This document shows positions 22,150 to 32,964 of a stretch of 64,000 bases of DNA, piece by piece (positions within the stretch are counted from its first letter, which is position 1; every line of letters begins with the position of its first letter). The stretch lies in NCBI GenBank assembly GCA_944472155.2, contig OX235271.1, forward strand, positions 25,366,977-25,430,976, written 5' to 3'. Below the pieces are notes generated by a model, which was not told the DNA's origin, searched no databases, and was given only the letters and a program-made list of their open reading frames with translations. This stretch comes from Trichobilharzia szidati (lineage: Eukaryota; Platyhelminthes; Trematoda; Strigeidida; Schistosomatidae). The translations under genes were made by a program, and so were the position numbers.

Positions 22150-22815
22150 TAGTCATAATAAGTTACTTGTTACATCTATGATGAAGTTGAATAGGTATGG
22201 GGATAATAGGTATCCTTGACGGACGCCACTAGTCGTCACCACTTCAGATGACAACTCGCCGTAAGCCATCAACTGGCTGCATGAGTATGAATAGAGTGCC
22301 TTAATCAGTGCAATTTATTTTCTCGGCATTTCCTTTACAGCCAAGCATAGCGAGAGAACTTCTCGGTCGACAGAATAGAAATATAGGTCAAGAAATATAA
22401 TGATTGTTGGACGCCGGTAGGAATGCCTATGTTCTAGAATCTGTCAAAGGGTGAAAATATAATCAATACATCTCTTTCTGGCCTAAAGCCTGCCTGGTTT
22501 TCTCGTGTTTGTACCTCCCGAGCACCACTTAGTCTACGCAATATTATTGAGCCTAGGACTTTAGATACCATATTAGTCAAGCTAATCCCTCTGTGATTAT
22601 CACAAAAAGACTTGTCTACCTTCTTGTATATCGGGATGATCAGTGACTCACACCAACCAGACGGGACTTCCTCTGATTCCCAGACGCTGCCTAGTACCTC
22701 AGTTAATGCAGACAGTAAACTGTCTCCATCATGGTTAAATATCTCTGGAGTCATTCCATCAGGTCCCGATGATCACACCATGGTTCGAGCCTTTCAATTT
22801 ACTTGGTGAACCCGT
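22150..22815 (-). mobile_element. RTE-like reverse transcriptase fragment (family D/SR2-like)
   Basis: The minus frame 22434-22754 reads VWESEEVPSGWCESLIIPIY, KKVDKSFCDNHRGISLTNMV and REVQTRENQAGFRP, reverse transcriptase finger motifs. After frameshifts, SVDREVLSLCL, ALYSYSCSQLMAYGELSSEV and VTTSGVRQGYLLSPY follow at about 22350-22190. The catalytic FADD box is not reached, so it is truncated at the 3' side. Confidence 0.75.
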
Positions 22816-23089
22816 TTGTCACTTAGCCACTGGAATGAGACTTAGTAGTCTAATAGTTTCGACTTCTTCGCGGCTTTCGGTGGTTCTCTAATTATCCATA
22901 CAATTATTTTCTATTTAATTTTTTTAAGACAAGAACAGTAGATACCGTAAGATGAAGTGATTTCCACTTCGTTTCGTGTGTTCTAAATCACTCATAAAAA
23001 ATAAGCTGAAAATGTGTATATGATTTAGTAATTTAAGATATTATTGTCAAATGCAACTAACCAATCAAAAACGGGATAGAGTGAATGGG

Positions 23090-23265
23090 ATATACAGTGA
23101 AGTAACCGTTGAGTGATATGACACAACAGACAATCAAGTGGGACCCTAATGGGAAGCGATGAGTTGGGTGAAATAGTGAAGATCCCCTGAAGAGGAAATA
23201 AAAGCTGTTGAAGCCTTAAGTTCGATTCAGAACCTAAAGGAGTAAAAACAGTAGTAGTACAATCA
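23090..23265 (+). mobile_element. RTE family C 3' end, small relic
   Basis: GTGGGACCCTAATGGGAAGC and TGTTGAAGCCTTAAGTTCGA match the last ~150 bp of RTE C copies, with indels. Confidence 0.5.
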
Positions 23266-23394
23266 ACAAATAGTCAATAATATATGTATACACGGGAACA
23301 AAAATGATATATTTCATAACCTGATTGCTCATTTCTAACTAAGCAGAAAAAGTTACAAAGATGACAGATCATACTATAAATTCTAGCCAGACAG

Positions 23395-23935
23395 AACATA
23401 AAGAGCTCTAAGACCATTCAGCTACTAAGATACGATCCAATGTCCTGCCAATTCTACCAATACTTGAAAATTCTAAATATATATGGCACACCACCAGCCA
23501 ATGTGCGTCGGTGGCAAAGCGGTTAGGAAGCTTGCCGACCATGCACAGGGTCCGGGGTTCGAGCCCCGGCCGGCGCAAAACTTTACCTCGCTAAACCAGA
23601 AATAATGATGGTGAAGAGGAAAGGTTGGGCATGAGGCTAGCAACCCCATCCTGTAAAGTAAACACTGCTACAGAAACTTCAAGCTTCTAGCTTGAAGCCC
23701 TATGTTCCACTGGGAACGTGAAGGATAAAAAAACCACCAGCCGATGTCTATCTCCTACCTAACTTGGAGGACCTCGTTGATCAAGGCTTCCCACTAGAAC
23801 TCCAGGTAACTCCCAGTATATAACCGGTTACTAGTAAGCATGTGATTAATTATCAAATGTTGGTTTGCAGGAGTTTGATTGGTTGCAGGTTCGATCACTA
23901 GTCGACATTAGTTAGAGCGGTCATAATCAGAGGAG
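23395..23935 (-). repeat. Hammerhead-type SINE interrupted by another SINE
   Basis: Parts at 23395-23489 and 23748-23935 (minus strand) form one diverged unit, including CTAAGATACGATCCAATGTC and the AAGGCTTCCCACTAGAACTC block. The gap is exactly the SINE at 23505-23732 plus its target duplication. Confidence 0.6.
23490..23747 (+). mobile_element. Complete tRNA-related SINE with 15-bp TSD
   Basis: The repeats accaccagccaatgt (23490-23504) and accaccagccgatgt (23733-23747) bound a 228-bp SINE. It has the head GCGTCGGTGGCAAAGCGGTT, B box GGGTTCGAGCC, body AGGTTGGGCATGAGGCTAGC and CACTGCTACAGAAACTTCAA, and the tail TTGAAGCCCTATGTTCCACT with AAGGATAAAAA. This is the best reference copy in the window for family length and ends. 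Confidence 0.85.
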
Positions 23936-24092
23936 TCCGCCAAATCATGTAAGATATCAGTTACTCGCCTATATGACAGTCGCTGGAAACACCAAGAATG
24001 CCGGAGAATTTTAAGAAGCCTGATATTCCAGTGAATCGTCAATCAATAGAAACATTGATATAGACAAAATTTACTAATCGATGAGAAGGAAA

Positions 24093-24113
24093 TCTCACAC
24101 ACACACACACACA
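24093..24113. repeat. (CA)n microsatellite
   Basis: About ten CA units. Confidence 0.8.
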
Positions 24114-24239
24114 CAAAGGGTCAAACTTCAGATCAAGGAAACAACCGGTACCAATTCAAGCAGCCTAGAAGGTGTGAAAACACAAAAACAACCAATCACA
24201 CTCAGTGTCACCAGGAGAAATGAATAATAAACTCGTGGA

Positions 24240-24360
24240 GGAATCTAAAACCCCACTTCCAATTGAAGTATGCACTGAAGATGTTGCCTAGTAGGGCGAT
24301 GAAAGCTTCGCAAATAAACGATCCAGCTCAGACAACACAATTACAACAAAGGTTTTAGTT
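24240..24360 (+). repeat. Unnamed interspersed repeat
   Basis: Contains CACTGAAGATGTTGCCTAGT, then GGGCGATGAAAGCTTCGCAA and CGATCCAGCTCAGACAACAC. Related copies lie at about 10010-10090 (-) and 38860-38990 (+). Confidence 0.45.
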
Positions 24361-24364
24361 TTCA

Positions 24365-25340
24365 AAGGTAACTGTAGTGGAATTTGTAAATTTAAAATTT
24401 GTGTACAGCAAATTACATTATTTTTCACATTATTCGGTAGCGATAATCAGTTTGTGATCTCAGCAAATGAAACATAAATTAGTAATTACATTCTATAAGT
24501 CTAAAATATATTTTTCATGCAAATACCAACTCCAATCCACAAAACTATTTTAAAATATATTTGCCTACTCACAAGTAGTAAGAGTTAAAGGAAGAAACTT
24601 TTGGGTGTCATTTAGACAGATAAGATTGATTTTAAAGAATATGTTCTTAAGTTTATACAGTATATTGACTTTTAAAACATCTTGGCATATTTTCTAAGGA
24701 AATATAAAGCTCTGAATATCATTTCCATAGAATCATTGAAGTCAACGAGAACTGCGAGTTTAACTTTCAGCAGTTTTATAACCCCTAACACTGTAATTTA
24801 CCCAATAAGGAACTATTATGTATCAGAGTAGCCAACTTTTACTACTGCATTTATGATGATAAGTAATAAAGATGAAAATAACAATCATTTTATTCTAAAC
24901 AGGAATTTTTAAACAGGATGGAATTTCTACCACTTTTAACATTGCAAACTTAATTACTACTTTTACAGACAAATTCAGAAGAATATATAAGGGAGATCTC
25001 CTTAAATCCCTGGGCTACGTAACTTTTCCACCTACCAAAGTGCATTGTATTAACTCCGTTTCATATTATTTTGGTCACCTGATTACCGAAATTATTTGCG
25101 ATCTATGCTGACGCACAATTTCAAATACGTTTCTACCTATAGCTAGGAACTTTTTCAAAGGAATTGGATGAAGAACATTGTGGAGCAATATTGAAGAGCC
25201 ATTTGGACGAAAAAATGTTGCATCAGATAACATATTATCGATTATTATACTATTTGGAGATTCTATAGAAGGAGTAAATACCTTGTAATGAAACTCGCTG
25301 AAAATTTCATATTGCGTATAAGCTCATTTTTCAGAAAAAA
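24365..25340. other. No recognisable gene
   Basis: About 1 kb of AT-rich sequence without a coding frame, repeat or tRNA-like signal I can support. Confidence 0.35.
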
Positions 25341-25344
25341 GCTA

Positions 25345-25945
25345 TTATTATCTCCCGTTTATGCCAGAAACGGAAAGGCAAGATACGCCTTCATCAACCT
25401 GAAACCAGTGTAGAAATCTTCTGCACTCCACCTCAGCATAAATAACAAGATTCCGATTTTCAACACGCATGTGAAGTCAGCCAGTTCTTCTAGACAGGTC
25501 AAAAACTTGCACTGAGCGTCACGAAACGGATTTCTAACAGGTCACTGCAGAATTTTATCAACAGCTGCATTCGCAGGCTCCATACTGAAGATCAAATGAC
25601 CGGCTGGACAGAAGGAACTAGCAACAAGAAACTCTGGCCTGGAACAAACCAACCAGGAGCCGATTTCTCAACAAATATGTAGGAGAAAATGGATATGGGT
25701 CAGGCGTACTTTGAGGAGGCCGTCGAATGACATCGCGCTCAATGCGGGCCACCACTAGAGTAGAACCCCAATGGAAGGCGACAAGTGGTCATCCAAGGAT
25801 GACGTGGAGGAGATCATGTGAGGAGGAAATGAGGGGTTATGGGCAGTCTTAGACCCAGCTGAAGAGGACAACATCAAACAGAAGAATGTGGAGATGTGTT
25901 GTTGAAGCCCTATGTCTCATTCGGAACCCAAGTGTGTAACATTAA
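25345..25945 (+). mobile_element. RTE family C 3' fragment
   Basis: Parallels the 3' end of the long copy at 46.3-46.8 kb (AAGATACGCCTTCATCAACC, ATAAATAACAAGATTCCGAT) to the family end (TGTTGAAGCCCTATGTCTCA). Many stops. Confidence 0.7.
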
Positions 25946-25949
25946 TAAT

Positions 25950-26343
25950 ATTATCTCCTGTTTATGCTAACTAACTGATTCAGGGTTAGTCGTTTGATTG
26001 ACGTTTGTAGGCATCACTGCCCGTTACTCTTACCTTATACAAATGAAACTACACAGTGAAGTTAACAGAATTTCAGTATTGCTAATAATAATTCCAGAAA
26101 TAAGTAGCTGTTTATTTACAGATTATAAAGCAGGTGTTTTTTTCTCCTACTCGTCTCCTCGCATAACACCGGTGTTAAACAGGGTGTAAGTGAATTGTGA
26201 TATTCAACCACACAAGCATAAATTCTTTTAAAATTACTTCTAAACTTCTCCTGAAGAGATATACAAGGAGAATGTTGTGATTAAAGAGGGTGGTAGTTAG
26301 TATCCGACAAGTGATTCTCAGCAAACGGCTTGCACGAATTTAA
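25950..26343. other. No recognisable gene
   Basis: Short spacer between two RTE copies. I see nothing in it. Confidence 0.35.
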
Positions 26344-27285
26344 ATGTCTGTCAATAGTTATTATTATTGTTCCCTTGGGTTCCTAGTGGAACATAGGGCT
26401 TCAACTGCACGTCTCCACTTGCTTCTGTCTTCTGCTATACTTTTCACCTGCATCCATGTTACTCCATACTGTTTCAACTCCTCTTCACACGATCTCCTCC
26501 ATGTCACCCTTGGACGTCCCAATCACCGCTTCCCTTTCAGGTTCGACTCAAGCACTGGCCTGACACGCGATGTCACCCAGCCGCCTCCTCAGCTCAGCAA
26601 GTGTCCAATCCATCTCCCTTTTCTCCTGCATATTTGTTCAGCGATTGGTTCTTGCTTTGTTTGTTCCCATAGTTTCTTGTTGGTGATTCTTTCCGGCCAT
26701 CTAATCTTCAGTATAGAGCCAGCGAAGACAGTTGTTGATAAAGGTCTGCAACAGGCTGTTGGAAATATTCTTTGTGACCCACCGTCAAGTTTCTGATCCG
26801 TATAGAAGAACTGACTGACTTGACGTTTGTATTGAAAATCCGAATCATTTGTTGTTGATGCAGATTGGTTTCAGGTTGATGAATGTGTTTCTCGCCTTCC
26901 CGATTCTCGATTTGACATCCTCGTCCGTTCCTCCTGTAGTTGAGACAATGCTCCCTAGATAAGTGAATGAAGTAACCTTTTTCAAATCCCTCCCGTTGAT
27001 GGTGATTGGCACTGGATGTTGCTGCTGCTGTTGTTGGTTTGTGGTTATTTTCATAACCTCCGTCTTGTCTATGTTCACCTGGAGTCCTGTCTTCTTGCTG
27101 CTTCTTCGACCAGTTTGTCGGTTTTCGCTTGTAAGTCTTCGATTTTGTGTGACATCAAACATAAATCATCCACGCGCGAAATCCAGGTCTTCTAGGTTCT
27201 TCACGTGATATCCGTGTCTTCTCGTTTCCCACTGTCTGACGCATAATCCAGTCCACCACAATTAGGAATATCATGTCTGTCAATA
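26344..27285 (-). mobile_element. RTE-like LINE, family B, 5'-truncated, with 13-bp TSD
   Basis: The repeat atgtctgtcaata at 26344-26356 and 27273-27285 bounds a minus-strand copy. The frame at 26845-27162 gives GLQVNIDKTEVMKITTNQ, a Gln run, PVPITINGRDLKKVTSFTYL, GSIVSTTGGTDEDVKSRIGK and ARNTFINLKPI. The C-terminal domain is frameshifted. It is one of the least decayed B copies. Confidence 0.85.
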
Positions 27286-27289
27286 ATAA

Positions 27290-28435
27290 TGCCAGTTAAT
27301 TGATTCAAAGATTCAACATTAATCTTGCTGATAGCCTTCAAAGTTTTATGCATTATGGAGTCGTCTGATTTCAGAATCACAGAAAGGTAAATAAGTGTAA
27401 TACATGAGTTAGTAAACTAACCAAGAAGAGACTGAGCTATGCCATAAGATTTCAACTTCTTTTTAACGTAAGTCAAAAAAGTGTTTTTTCTGAATAAGAA
27501 ATATATGGGACAACCAACAAAAATAACAGAATGTTGGACGGTAAATTAAGTTTGACTTGATTTATTCTCAACAACAATAACATCATAGATATTACCAGAA
27601 CATTGTTACTGAAACAATTTACGCAAGTCTTTTACACGTCTGAAACTGAAATTAGGATTCTGTCATTTCGCGGGATTCAGTCTGGAGTTAATTTAATGAG
27701 ACCACTGGTCAATTTCAAATAAGAACCTATTCATATCAGAACACACTAATACATTGACAGCCGGAACAAAAATTTTGAAGTCACCAAAATATTATCATAC
27801 AAACAAAAAGAAAACAGAAATGAAGGAAGTAAAGCATTCTGACCCATATCAGCTGCAGTAAGCGTTGAATTAGACAGATCGAGGGAACTCTGGCCTTTGC
27901 AATAAGTGAGAAGTCCACCACTTTGTGACTCAGGCCTCAAGACATGCTGAAATCGACTTCCTCGACAAAATACAAATCACAAGCAGTGCTGTAGTCTAAT
28001 GAAGGCAGAAAGGACACATTTAGCACCTTTATTTAGACCGAAGACAATAATGTGATGCAATATAATGACAGCATCTAAAGTAATGCTAATGCAAATTTTT
28101 TTAAAGTAACCAAAATATTTAACGGAGGCTTAAACACAGATTAGTGTAATTTTTCCAAAGTTTACAAAAACGGTTGGATGCAATGACGATTAGCCTAAAC
28201 CTTAAATCAGGTCGTGAAGATTAAAACAGTTGACAGTGGTCGTCATCAGAATAGTTGTGCTATTTCTCTTGTCTAATGGTTTTAGTTTCACACCCATGAA
28301 ATGAACACTAGTAACAAATAAACTAGCAGATTCAGAGCTATCCTTTTTGACACATTTATTTATTCTGGCTTCAGTTGTTATTGTTGAAACCTGAGACTTA
28401 ATCAACTCCCTTTTTTGATAGAGATGTTTTGAACA
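27290..28435 (-). mobile_element. CR1-like LINE fragment, strongly decayed
   Basis: Aligns by eye with the better copy at 30540-31460: the complements of HHIIVFGLNKGAKCV and the finger region at about 28000-28210, and the C-terminal part at 27290-27720 (ACGTCTGAAACTGAAATTAG block). The minus frame at 28202-28561 may be its upstream part. Catalytic residues cannot be read. Confidence 0.55.
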
Positions 28436-28645
28436 TACTCTGGTGAGACCGTTGAGTGACGTCACGCACCAGGACCAAAATGGGAAACGACCAGTAAGGC
28501 TGCCAAGGTTGAAATAGAAGATGGTCATGTGAGGAGGAAATGAAAGCTTATGTGGAACCATAAAGGCGGCTATGAAAGACAGCGGAGGAGAGACTGGAAC
28601 GCAGATGTGCTGCTGAAGACTTGGAATTCACTTAGAATATATAAA
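28436..28645 (+). mobile_element. RTE family C 3' end fragment
   Basis: GACCGTTGAGTGACGTCACG, AATGGGAAACGACCAGTAAG and GTGAGGAGGAAATGAAAGCT match the C-terminal end of RTE C. The polyadenylation-side tail is degenerate. Confidence 0.6.
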
Positions 28646-28939
28646 TTTATCAACATGGTACGAAACTGACAGAGGGTTTAGCCTTACAAAAAAGGAGATC
28701 ATTATATAGAATAATAAAGCACAATATATGAATATTTATTCTGTAATAAAAATAATAATATATTTTGTTTATTTCTAACAAAAATATAAAAAGGGGAGAG
28801 GTGGAAGAGCCCCTTAAATACGACTTGTGTGGCAACAGGATTCAGAATTGCAGAGTTCCACTCCAACCTACACTAACATGTAACTTTTCCTTTCACTTCT
28901 GAAAGATGACTTGGTTGTAGGAGACGAAATCAACTTCCT

Positions 28940-29175
28940 GTGCGTCGGTGGCACAGTGGTTAGGACACTCGCCGACCATGCTCATGGTCCGGGGTTCGAT
29001 CGCCGACCGACGCACTCCTTTACCTCGCCAAACCAGTAATAAAAAAGCCGCTAAAGAGGAAAAGTTGGGCATGAGGCTAGCAACCTCATCCTGTAAAAGT
29101 AAACACTGTGACAGAAACTTCAAGCCTCTAGCTTGAAGCCCTATGTTCCACTGAGAACGTGAAGGAAACAAAAGG
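28940..29175 (+). mobile_element. tRNA-related SINE, RTE-tail type
   Basis: Head GTGCGTCGGTGGCACAGTGG, B box GGTTCGATCGCC, body AAGTTGGGCATGAGGCTAGC, tail CCCTATGTTCCACTGAGAAC. It lies in the gene's 3' region, about 120 bp downstream of the last DCX exon found. Confidence 0.8.
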
Positions 29176-29295
29176 ATATACATCGGGCGATAAAAATTAT
29201 TTTTAAAGAAATGATTATTAAACAATCTAGTCAGCATAAACACTAAGCACTAACTACTGCTGCATAATGACATAACCAAGTAAATATGAATCTAC

Positions 29296-29430
29296 CTTCG
29301 AACAGCTTTGCCCTGTGGTAGAACAACACAATCTTCAATAGCACGCATTATCAATTCAAAATCCATTGTTTGAATAGGTCTTAGGTGTACGCGTATAGCT
29401 GGTGTAAATGTATCACCATTCCGATAAACA
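29296..29430 (-). CDS. Doublecortin-domain protein, exon with most of the second DCX domain (gene continues left)
   Basis: This is a 135-nt exon with a TTCTTAG acceptor (29437-29431) and a GTAGATT donor (29295-29289). It reads VYRNGDTFTPAIRVHLRPIQ, TMDFELIMRAIEDCVVLPQG and KAVR, then AG of a split codon. This matches the first half of a DCX domain up to the GAVR turn. The last beta strands (the usual YTLDG...YVA part) are missing and must lie in another exon further left. I searched the non-repeat parts of 1-29290 by eye and did not find it, so it is either too diverged to see or outside the window. Together the four exons give about 203 residues. Confidence 0.78.
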
Positions 29431-29576
29431 CTAAGAAAGAAAAAAAGGCAATATTTTAAAAAAACAATATTATTATGCTATATAATTCATTAAAATAACA
29501 TGTCCATTTTCTCTAAATATTTCTGATATATATATATAATCAGTTATTAATTTGAAACTGTTTATCCCCTTTTCGG

Positions 29577-29680
29577 TTTGTCAGTGGTAAAGTACTCTTA
29601 ACCCACGCAAGTAGCTCGAGTACGATTTATAGATGACGCCTTCTTATACCTCCTGACTTACTAGCCGAAATTCACCGCAG
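29577..29680 (+). mobile_element. SINE head relic
   Basis: TTTGTCAGTGGTAAAGTACT ... GACGCCTTCTTATACCTCCT resembles the SINE head and body start, strongly diverged. Confidence 0.4.
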
Positions 29681-29779
29681 TCTCGTTTGGAAACTAGAAA
29701 TATTTGATCTGTTTGATATTACAAATGACAGCCAAGAAAACAAACGTTCGAAGTACAAAGTGAGAATAATAAATACAAT

Positions 29780-29945
29780 AATTTTTTTGATTACAGTATT
29801 GTACAAGTATGGAATTTTCAGCATGGATATCGGTAGCCCAAATTTTGCAGCCATAATATCGGGTGTGCGTCGGCGGGGATCGAACCCCGAACCATGTGCA
29901 TGGTCGGCGAGAGTTTTAACCACTGACGCACAGTGAGTTTGTTTC
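29780..29945 (-). mobile_element. SINE with the same head but CR1-type tail
   Basis: Minus strand: head TGCGTCAGTGGTTAAAACTC, B box GGGGTTCGATCCCC, then a short middle containing CTGCAAAATTTGGGCTACCG and the tail TGCTGAAAATTCCATACTTG. That tail matches the complement of the CR1-like 3' end at 39720-39775 and 63850-63905, not the RTE tail. Confidence 0.65.
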
Positions 29946-30079
29946 AAACGGTATTCTCAATTCACTTTGAAAATTTTAGCATGTTACAGATTATTGAATC
30001 TAATGTTCTGTTGATATAGTATGGTGAGGGGAAGGACGAAAAATAACAGTTATTACACAGCTTAAAAGATATTTACACT

Positions 30080-31470
30080 TATGAGAAAATAAACCACAAA
30101 AAATGCAGAGGATTATAAATATAAGAAGTACAATAACAATAAAGCTTGATGTTATAAGGGTGAAAGTAATGGTTTATTTAATAGTACAAAGAAGGTTAGT
30201 TAGTTCATGCCTAACACTATATTCATCACTTAAAGTACGTGCCAAATATGGTATAGCGGAATTTTTGTACTTAGACGTACGTGCATAAAGTCTTTTGAAA
30301 AGACTTCTTGTTTTACCTGAGAAGACACAAGGTTGGAGCTGCGGTTTAGTAAACAAGGTTGCTCACAGTCTGACAAAATTCCTTTTGCAAATTTATTGCA
30401 TGACAACAAGTGCCTATCAATGACAATGTCAACGATATGGCCCAAGGGGATACCACTCGTCCTACTGACAGTCTTCAGCGTTCTACGAAGTATGACATGG
30501 TCTTTTTTAAACAATCCAGGAAAGAATAAGGGTGAACAGTAAAGAAGAATAGGTAAGATGCACGAGTTGACAAACTGTAAGAGGAGGGGTTGAGTTATGC
30601 CTGAGTGCCTTAACTTCTTAATGTAAAAAGTCAGACGAAATATTCTTTTGGAAATCGCTAAGACATGGGAAGACCAGTATAGGTCAGTAGAAAGAATTAA
30701 TCCAAGATAATTAACTTCATACTTGATTTATATATCACTGTCATCAATTTTGCAACGGTCATAGGAACCAACAGCTTCATTTAACTTTCTTTTACATCGG
30801 AAACTGAAATTAACAGCCTGACATTTGGAAGGATTTAGTTTAAGACCATTAGACGAAGACCATTTGCTAACTCCTGATAGAAAGCTGTTCATCTTAGTAC
30901 AGTCTAGCTGGGAGTTAACAGACATTGAAATAGTTAGATCGTCCGCATACTTAACAAAGTTCATTTCATCAGAGTGAGGCAAGTCATGCAAGAAGAAAGA
31001 AAACAGAAAAGGAGAAAGGACAGCGCCTTGAGGGACACCAGCCTCAGTAAGCAATGAAGTGGACGACTTTCCCTGACATACAGTGTACTGCTTACTTCCT
31101 GAGAAATAAGAATGCAGCCATTTGACAACCCAACAGTCAGTTTGAGTTTCAGCAAGCTTGTTTAACAAAATATCACTGGGTACTGAGTCGAAAGCAGATG
31201 TGTAACCTAGGAAGGTGCATCGAACAAATTTAGCCCCCTTGTCTAAACTGGAGACAATCTTATGACGCAAGACTGCAGCTGCATCTAAAGTACTTCTACT
31301 ATGTTTGTAGGCGAATTGTTTTGGATCATTAAAGGCTTTAAGTGAAGGTTGAAGATTATGTAAGAGTAACTTTTCCATAGTTTTTAGAAAAGGAGAGGTA
31401 ATGGCAATAGGTCTAAATTTAAAACATGTTCCAGTAGATGACTTGATTAGATGACGTGATAGTGTACTGC
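30080..31470 (-). mobile_element. CR1-like LINE, reverse transcriptase and C-terminus
   Basis: The minus frame 30728-31378 reads MEKLLLHNLQPSLKAFNDPK, FAYKHSRSTLDAAAVLRHKI, TSAFDSVPSDILLNKL, then GVPQGAVLSPFLFSFFLHDL and FVKYADDLTISM: reverse transcriptase motifs with an intact YADD box, typical of the CR1/Jockey group. After frameshifts the C-terminal tail continues at 30230-30514 (RTSGIPLGHIVDIVIDRHLL) to YARTSKYKNSAIPYLARTLS. The 5' half with the endonuclease is absent. It is intronic, on the same strand as the DCX gene. Confidence 0.8.
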
Positions 31471-31474
31471 GCCG

Positions 31475-31930
31475 ATTGGTTGATATGAGCAGCTGGAGAC
31501 GACTGACATCAAACAGTAGTGTTTGCTAGGTAAATCGAAGTAACCTATATACTGGTATCACCACTGTTTGACAACAGTGGCTTTTATCTACTCATATCAT
31601 TCAGTAGTATATACTCTAATAAAATTTATTTTCGTTGTATATTTTAGATTGTTCTTATCTTATGATTCCCCTTTTGAGCGAAAAAGCAATTGTATCGGTT
31701 CTTGTAGATAAACGAACTTATATACTACTACTACTACAGGTATCAATGTATTCCCCTATTAGTTTAAATCAATGAGCTTTTTCCTTTAGGTAACAGCTTT
31801 TTCAAGCCACCATGTATACAGATATATATATATACATATGTGTTCATTTCAAACACTTCATGTCTTATAAAACGATGAATACTTGTTTTAAATCTAAGTG
31901 GAAAGTCGTCAGTGCTACAGGTACATTCAG
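31475..31930. other. No recognisable gene
   Basis: Non-coding intron sequence with a short TATATA run at about 31825. Nothing assigned. Confidence 0.35.
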
Positions 31931-31934
31931 TTGA

Positions 31935-32170
31935 TGTGCACTGGTAGTTCAGAGAGAGAATGCTCGCCAACCAAACATGTGATCCTGGGTTCAACTCCTG
32001 GCCGACGCACTCTTTATGCTTCGCTGAACCAGTAGTAAGCCCGAGTGGAGAGGGAAGGTTGAGAAAAAGGGGCTAGCAATCCCACCCCTCATAAATATAA
32101 AACCACACGCTACTGAAGCTTCACAGTTCAAGCTTGAAGACAGATTTTCCAATTGAAACGTAAACGAATA
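31935..32170 (+). mobile_element. tRNA-related SINE, RTE-tail type, diverged
   Basis: Head TGCACTGGTAGTTCAGAGAG, B box CTGGGTTCAACTCC, body GGGGCTAGCAATCCCACCCC, tail remnant CAAGCTTGAAGACAG, then AATAAAATAAA. It directly precedes the minus-strand RTE B copy. Confidence 0.65.
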
Positions 32171-32179
32171 AAATAAATT

Positions 32180-32957
32180 ATTACTATTATTGTTCCCTTG
32201 GGTTCCTAGTGAAACATAGGGCTTCAACTGCACGCCTCCACTTGCTTCTGTCTTCTGCTGCACTTTTCACTTGCATCCATGTTAGTCCATACTGTTTCAG
32301 CTCCTCTTCACACAATCTCCTCCATGTCACCCTTGGACGTCCCACTCGCCACTTCCCTTTCACATTCCACTCGACGGCCTGACGCGCAATGTTACCCAGT
32401 GGCCTCCTCAACGAGTGTCCAATCCATCTCCACTTTCTCCTGCATATTTGTTGAGCGATTGGTTCTTGTTTTGTTTGTTCCCATAGTTTCTTGTTGGTTC
32501 TTGTTCTTTCCGGCCATCTGATCTTCAGTATAGAGCGAATGAAGACAGTTGTTGATAAAGGTCTGCAACAGGCTGTTGGAAATATTCTTTGTGACCCGCC
32601 GTCAAGTTTCTGATCCATCCGTATAGAAGAAGTGACTGACTTGACGTTTGTATTGAAAATCCGAATTTGTTGTTGATGCAAGCTGAGTGAGTGACGAAGA
32701 TTTCCCGATTGGTTTCAGGTTGATGAATGTGTTTCTCGCCTTCCCGATTCTCGATTTGACATCCTCGTCCGTTCGTGCTGTAGTTGAGACAATGCTCCCT
32801 AGATAAGTGAATGAAGTAACCTGTTTCAAATCCGTCCCGTTGATGGTGATTGGCGCTGGATGTTGCTGCTGTTGCTGTTGTTGGTTGGTTATTTTCAGAA
32901 CCTCCGTCTTGTCTATGTTTACCTGGAGTCCTGTCTTCACTGCCTGCTTCTTCGACC
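32180..32957 (-). mobile_element. RTE family B copy, left arm of an inverted pair
   Basis: Minus strand, from GLQVNIDKTEVLKITNQ through TYLGSIVSTTARTDEDVKSR to the end of the ORF (EALCFTRNP) and 3' tail. The same 145-residue C-terminal frame is read here and at 34696-35130. I found one base difference (Leu versus Pro in SSSLTQ-AST). It is cut at 32957, where the complementary copy continues further 5'. No clear target duplication was found for this arm. Confidence 0.85.
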
Positions 32958-32964
32958 GGCATTC

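Noticed and set aside
24277..24315. CTGAAGATGTTGCC...GGGCGATGAAAGC as a new hammerhead ribozyme
   Set aside because: Stem II can be drawn only with an extra unpaired base next to the core, and in the related copy at about 10030 (-) the corresponding strands do not pair over the full length. The motif is better described as part of an unnamed interspersed repeat.
32279..32521. Cys/Ser/Leu-rich open frames such as 32279-32521 (+) and 34793-35035 (-)
   Set aside because: Antisense of the RTE C-terminal domain, identical in the two inverted copies for that reason.
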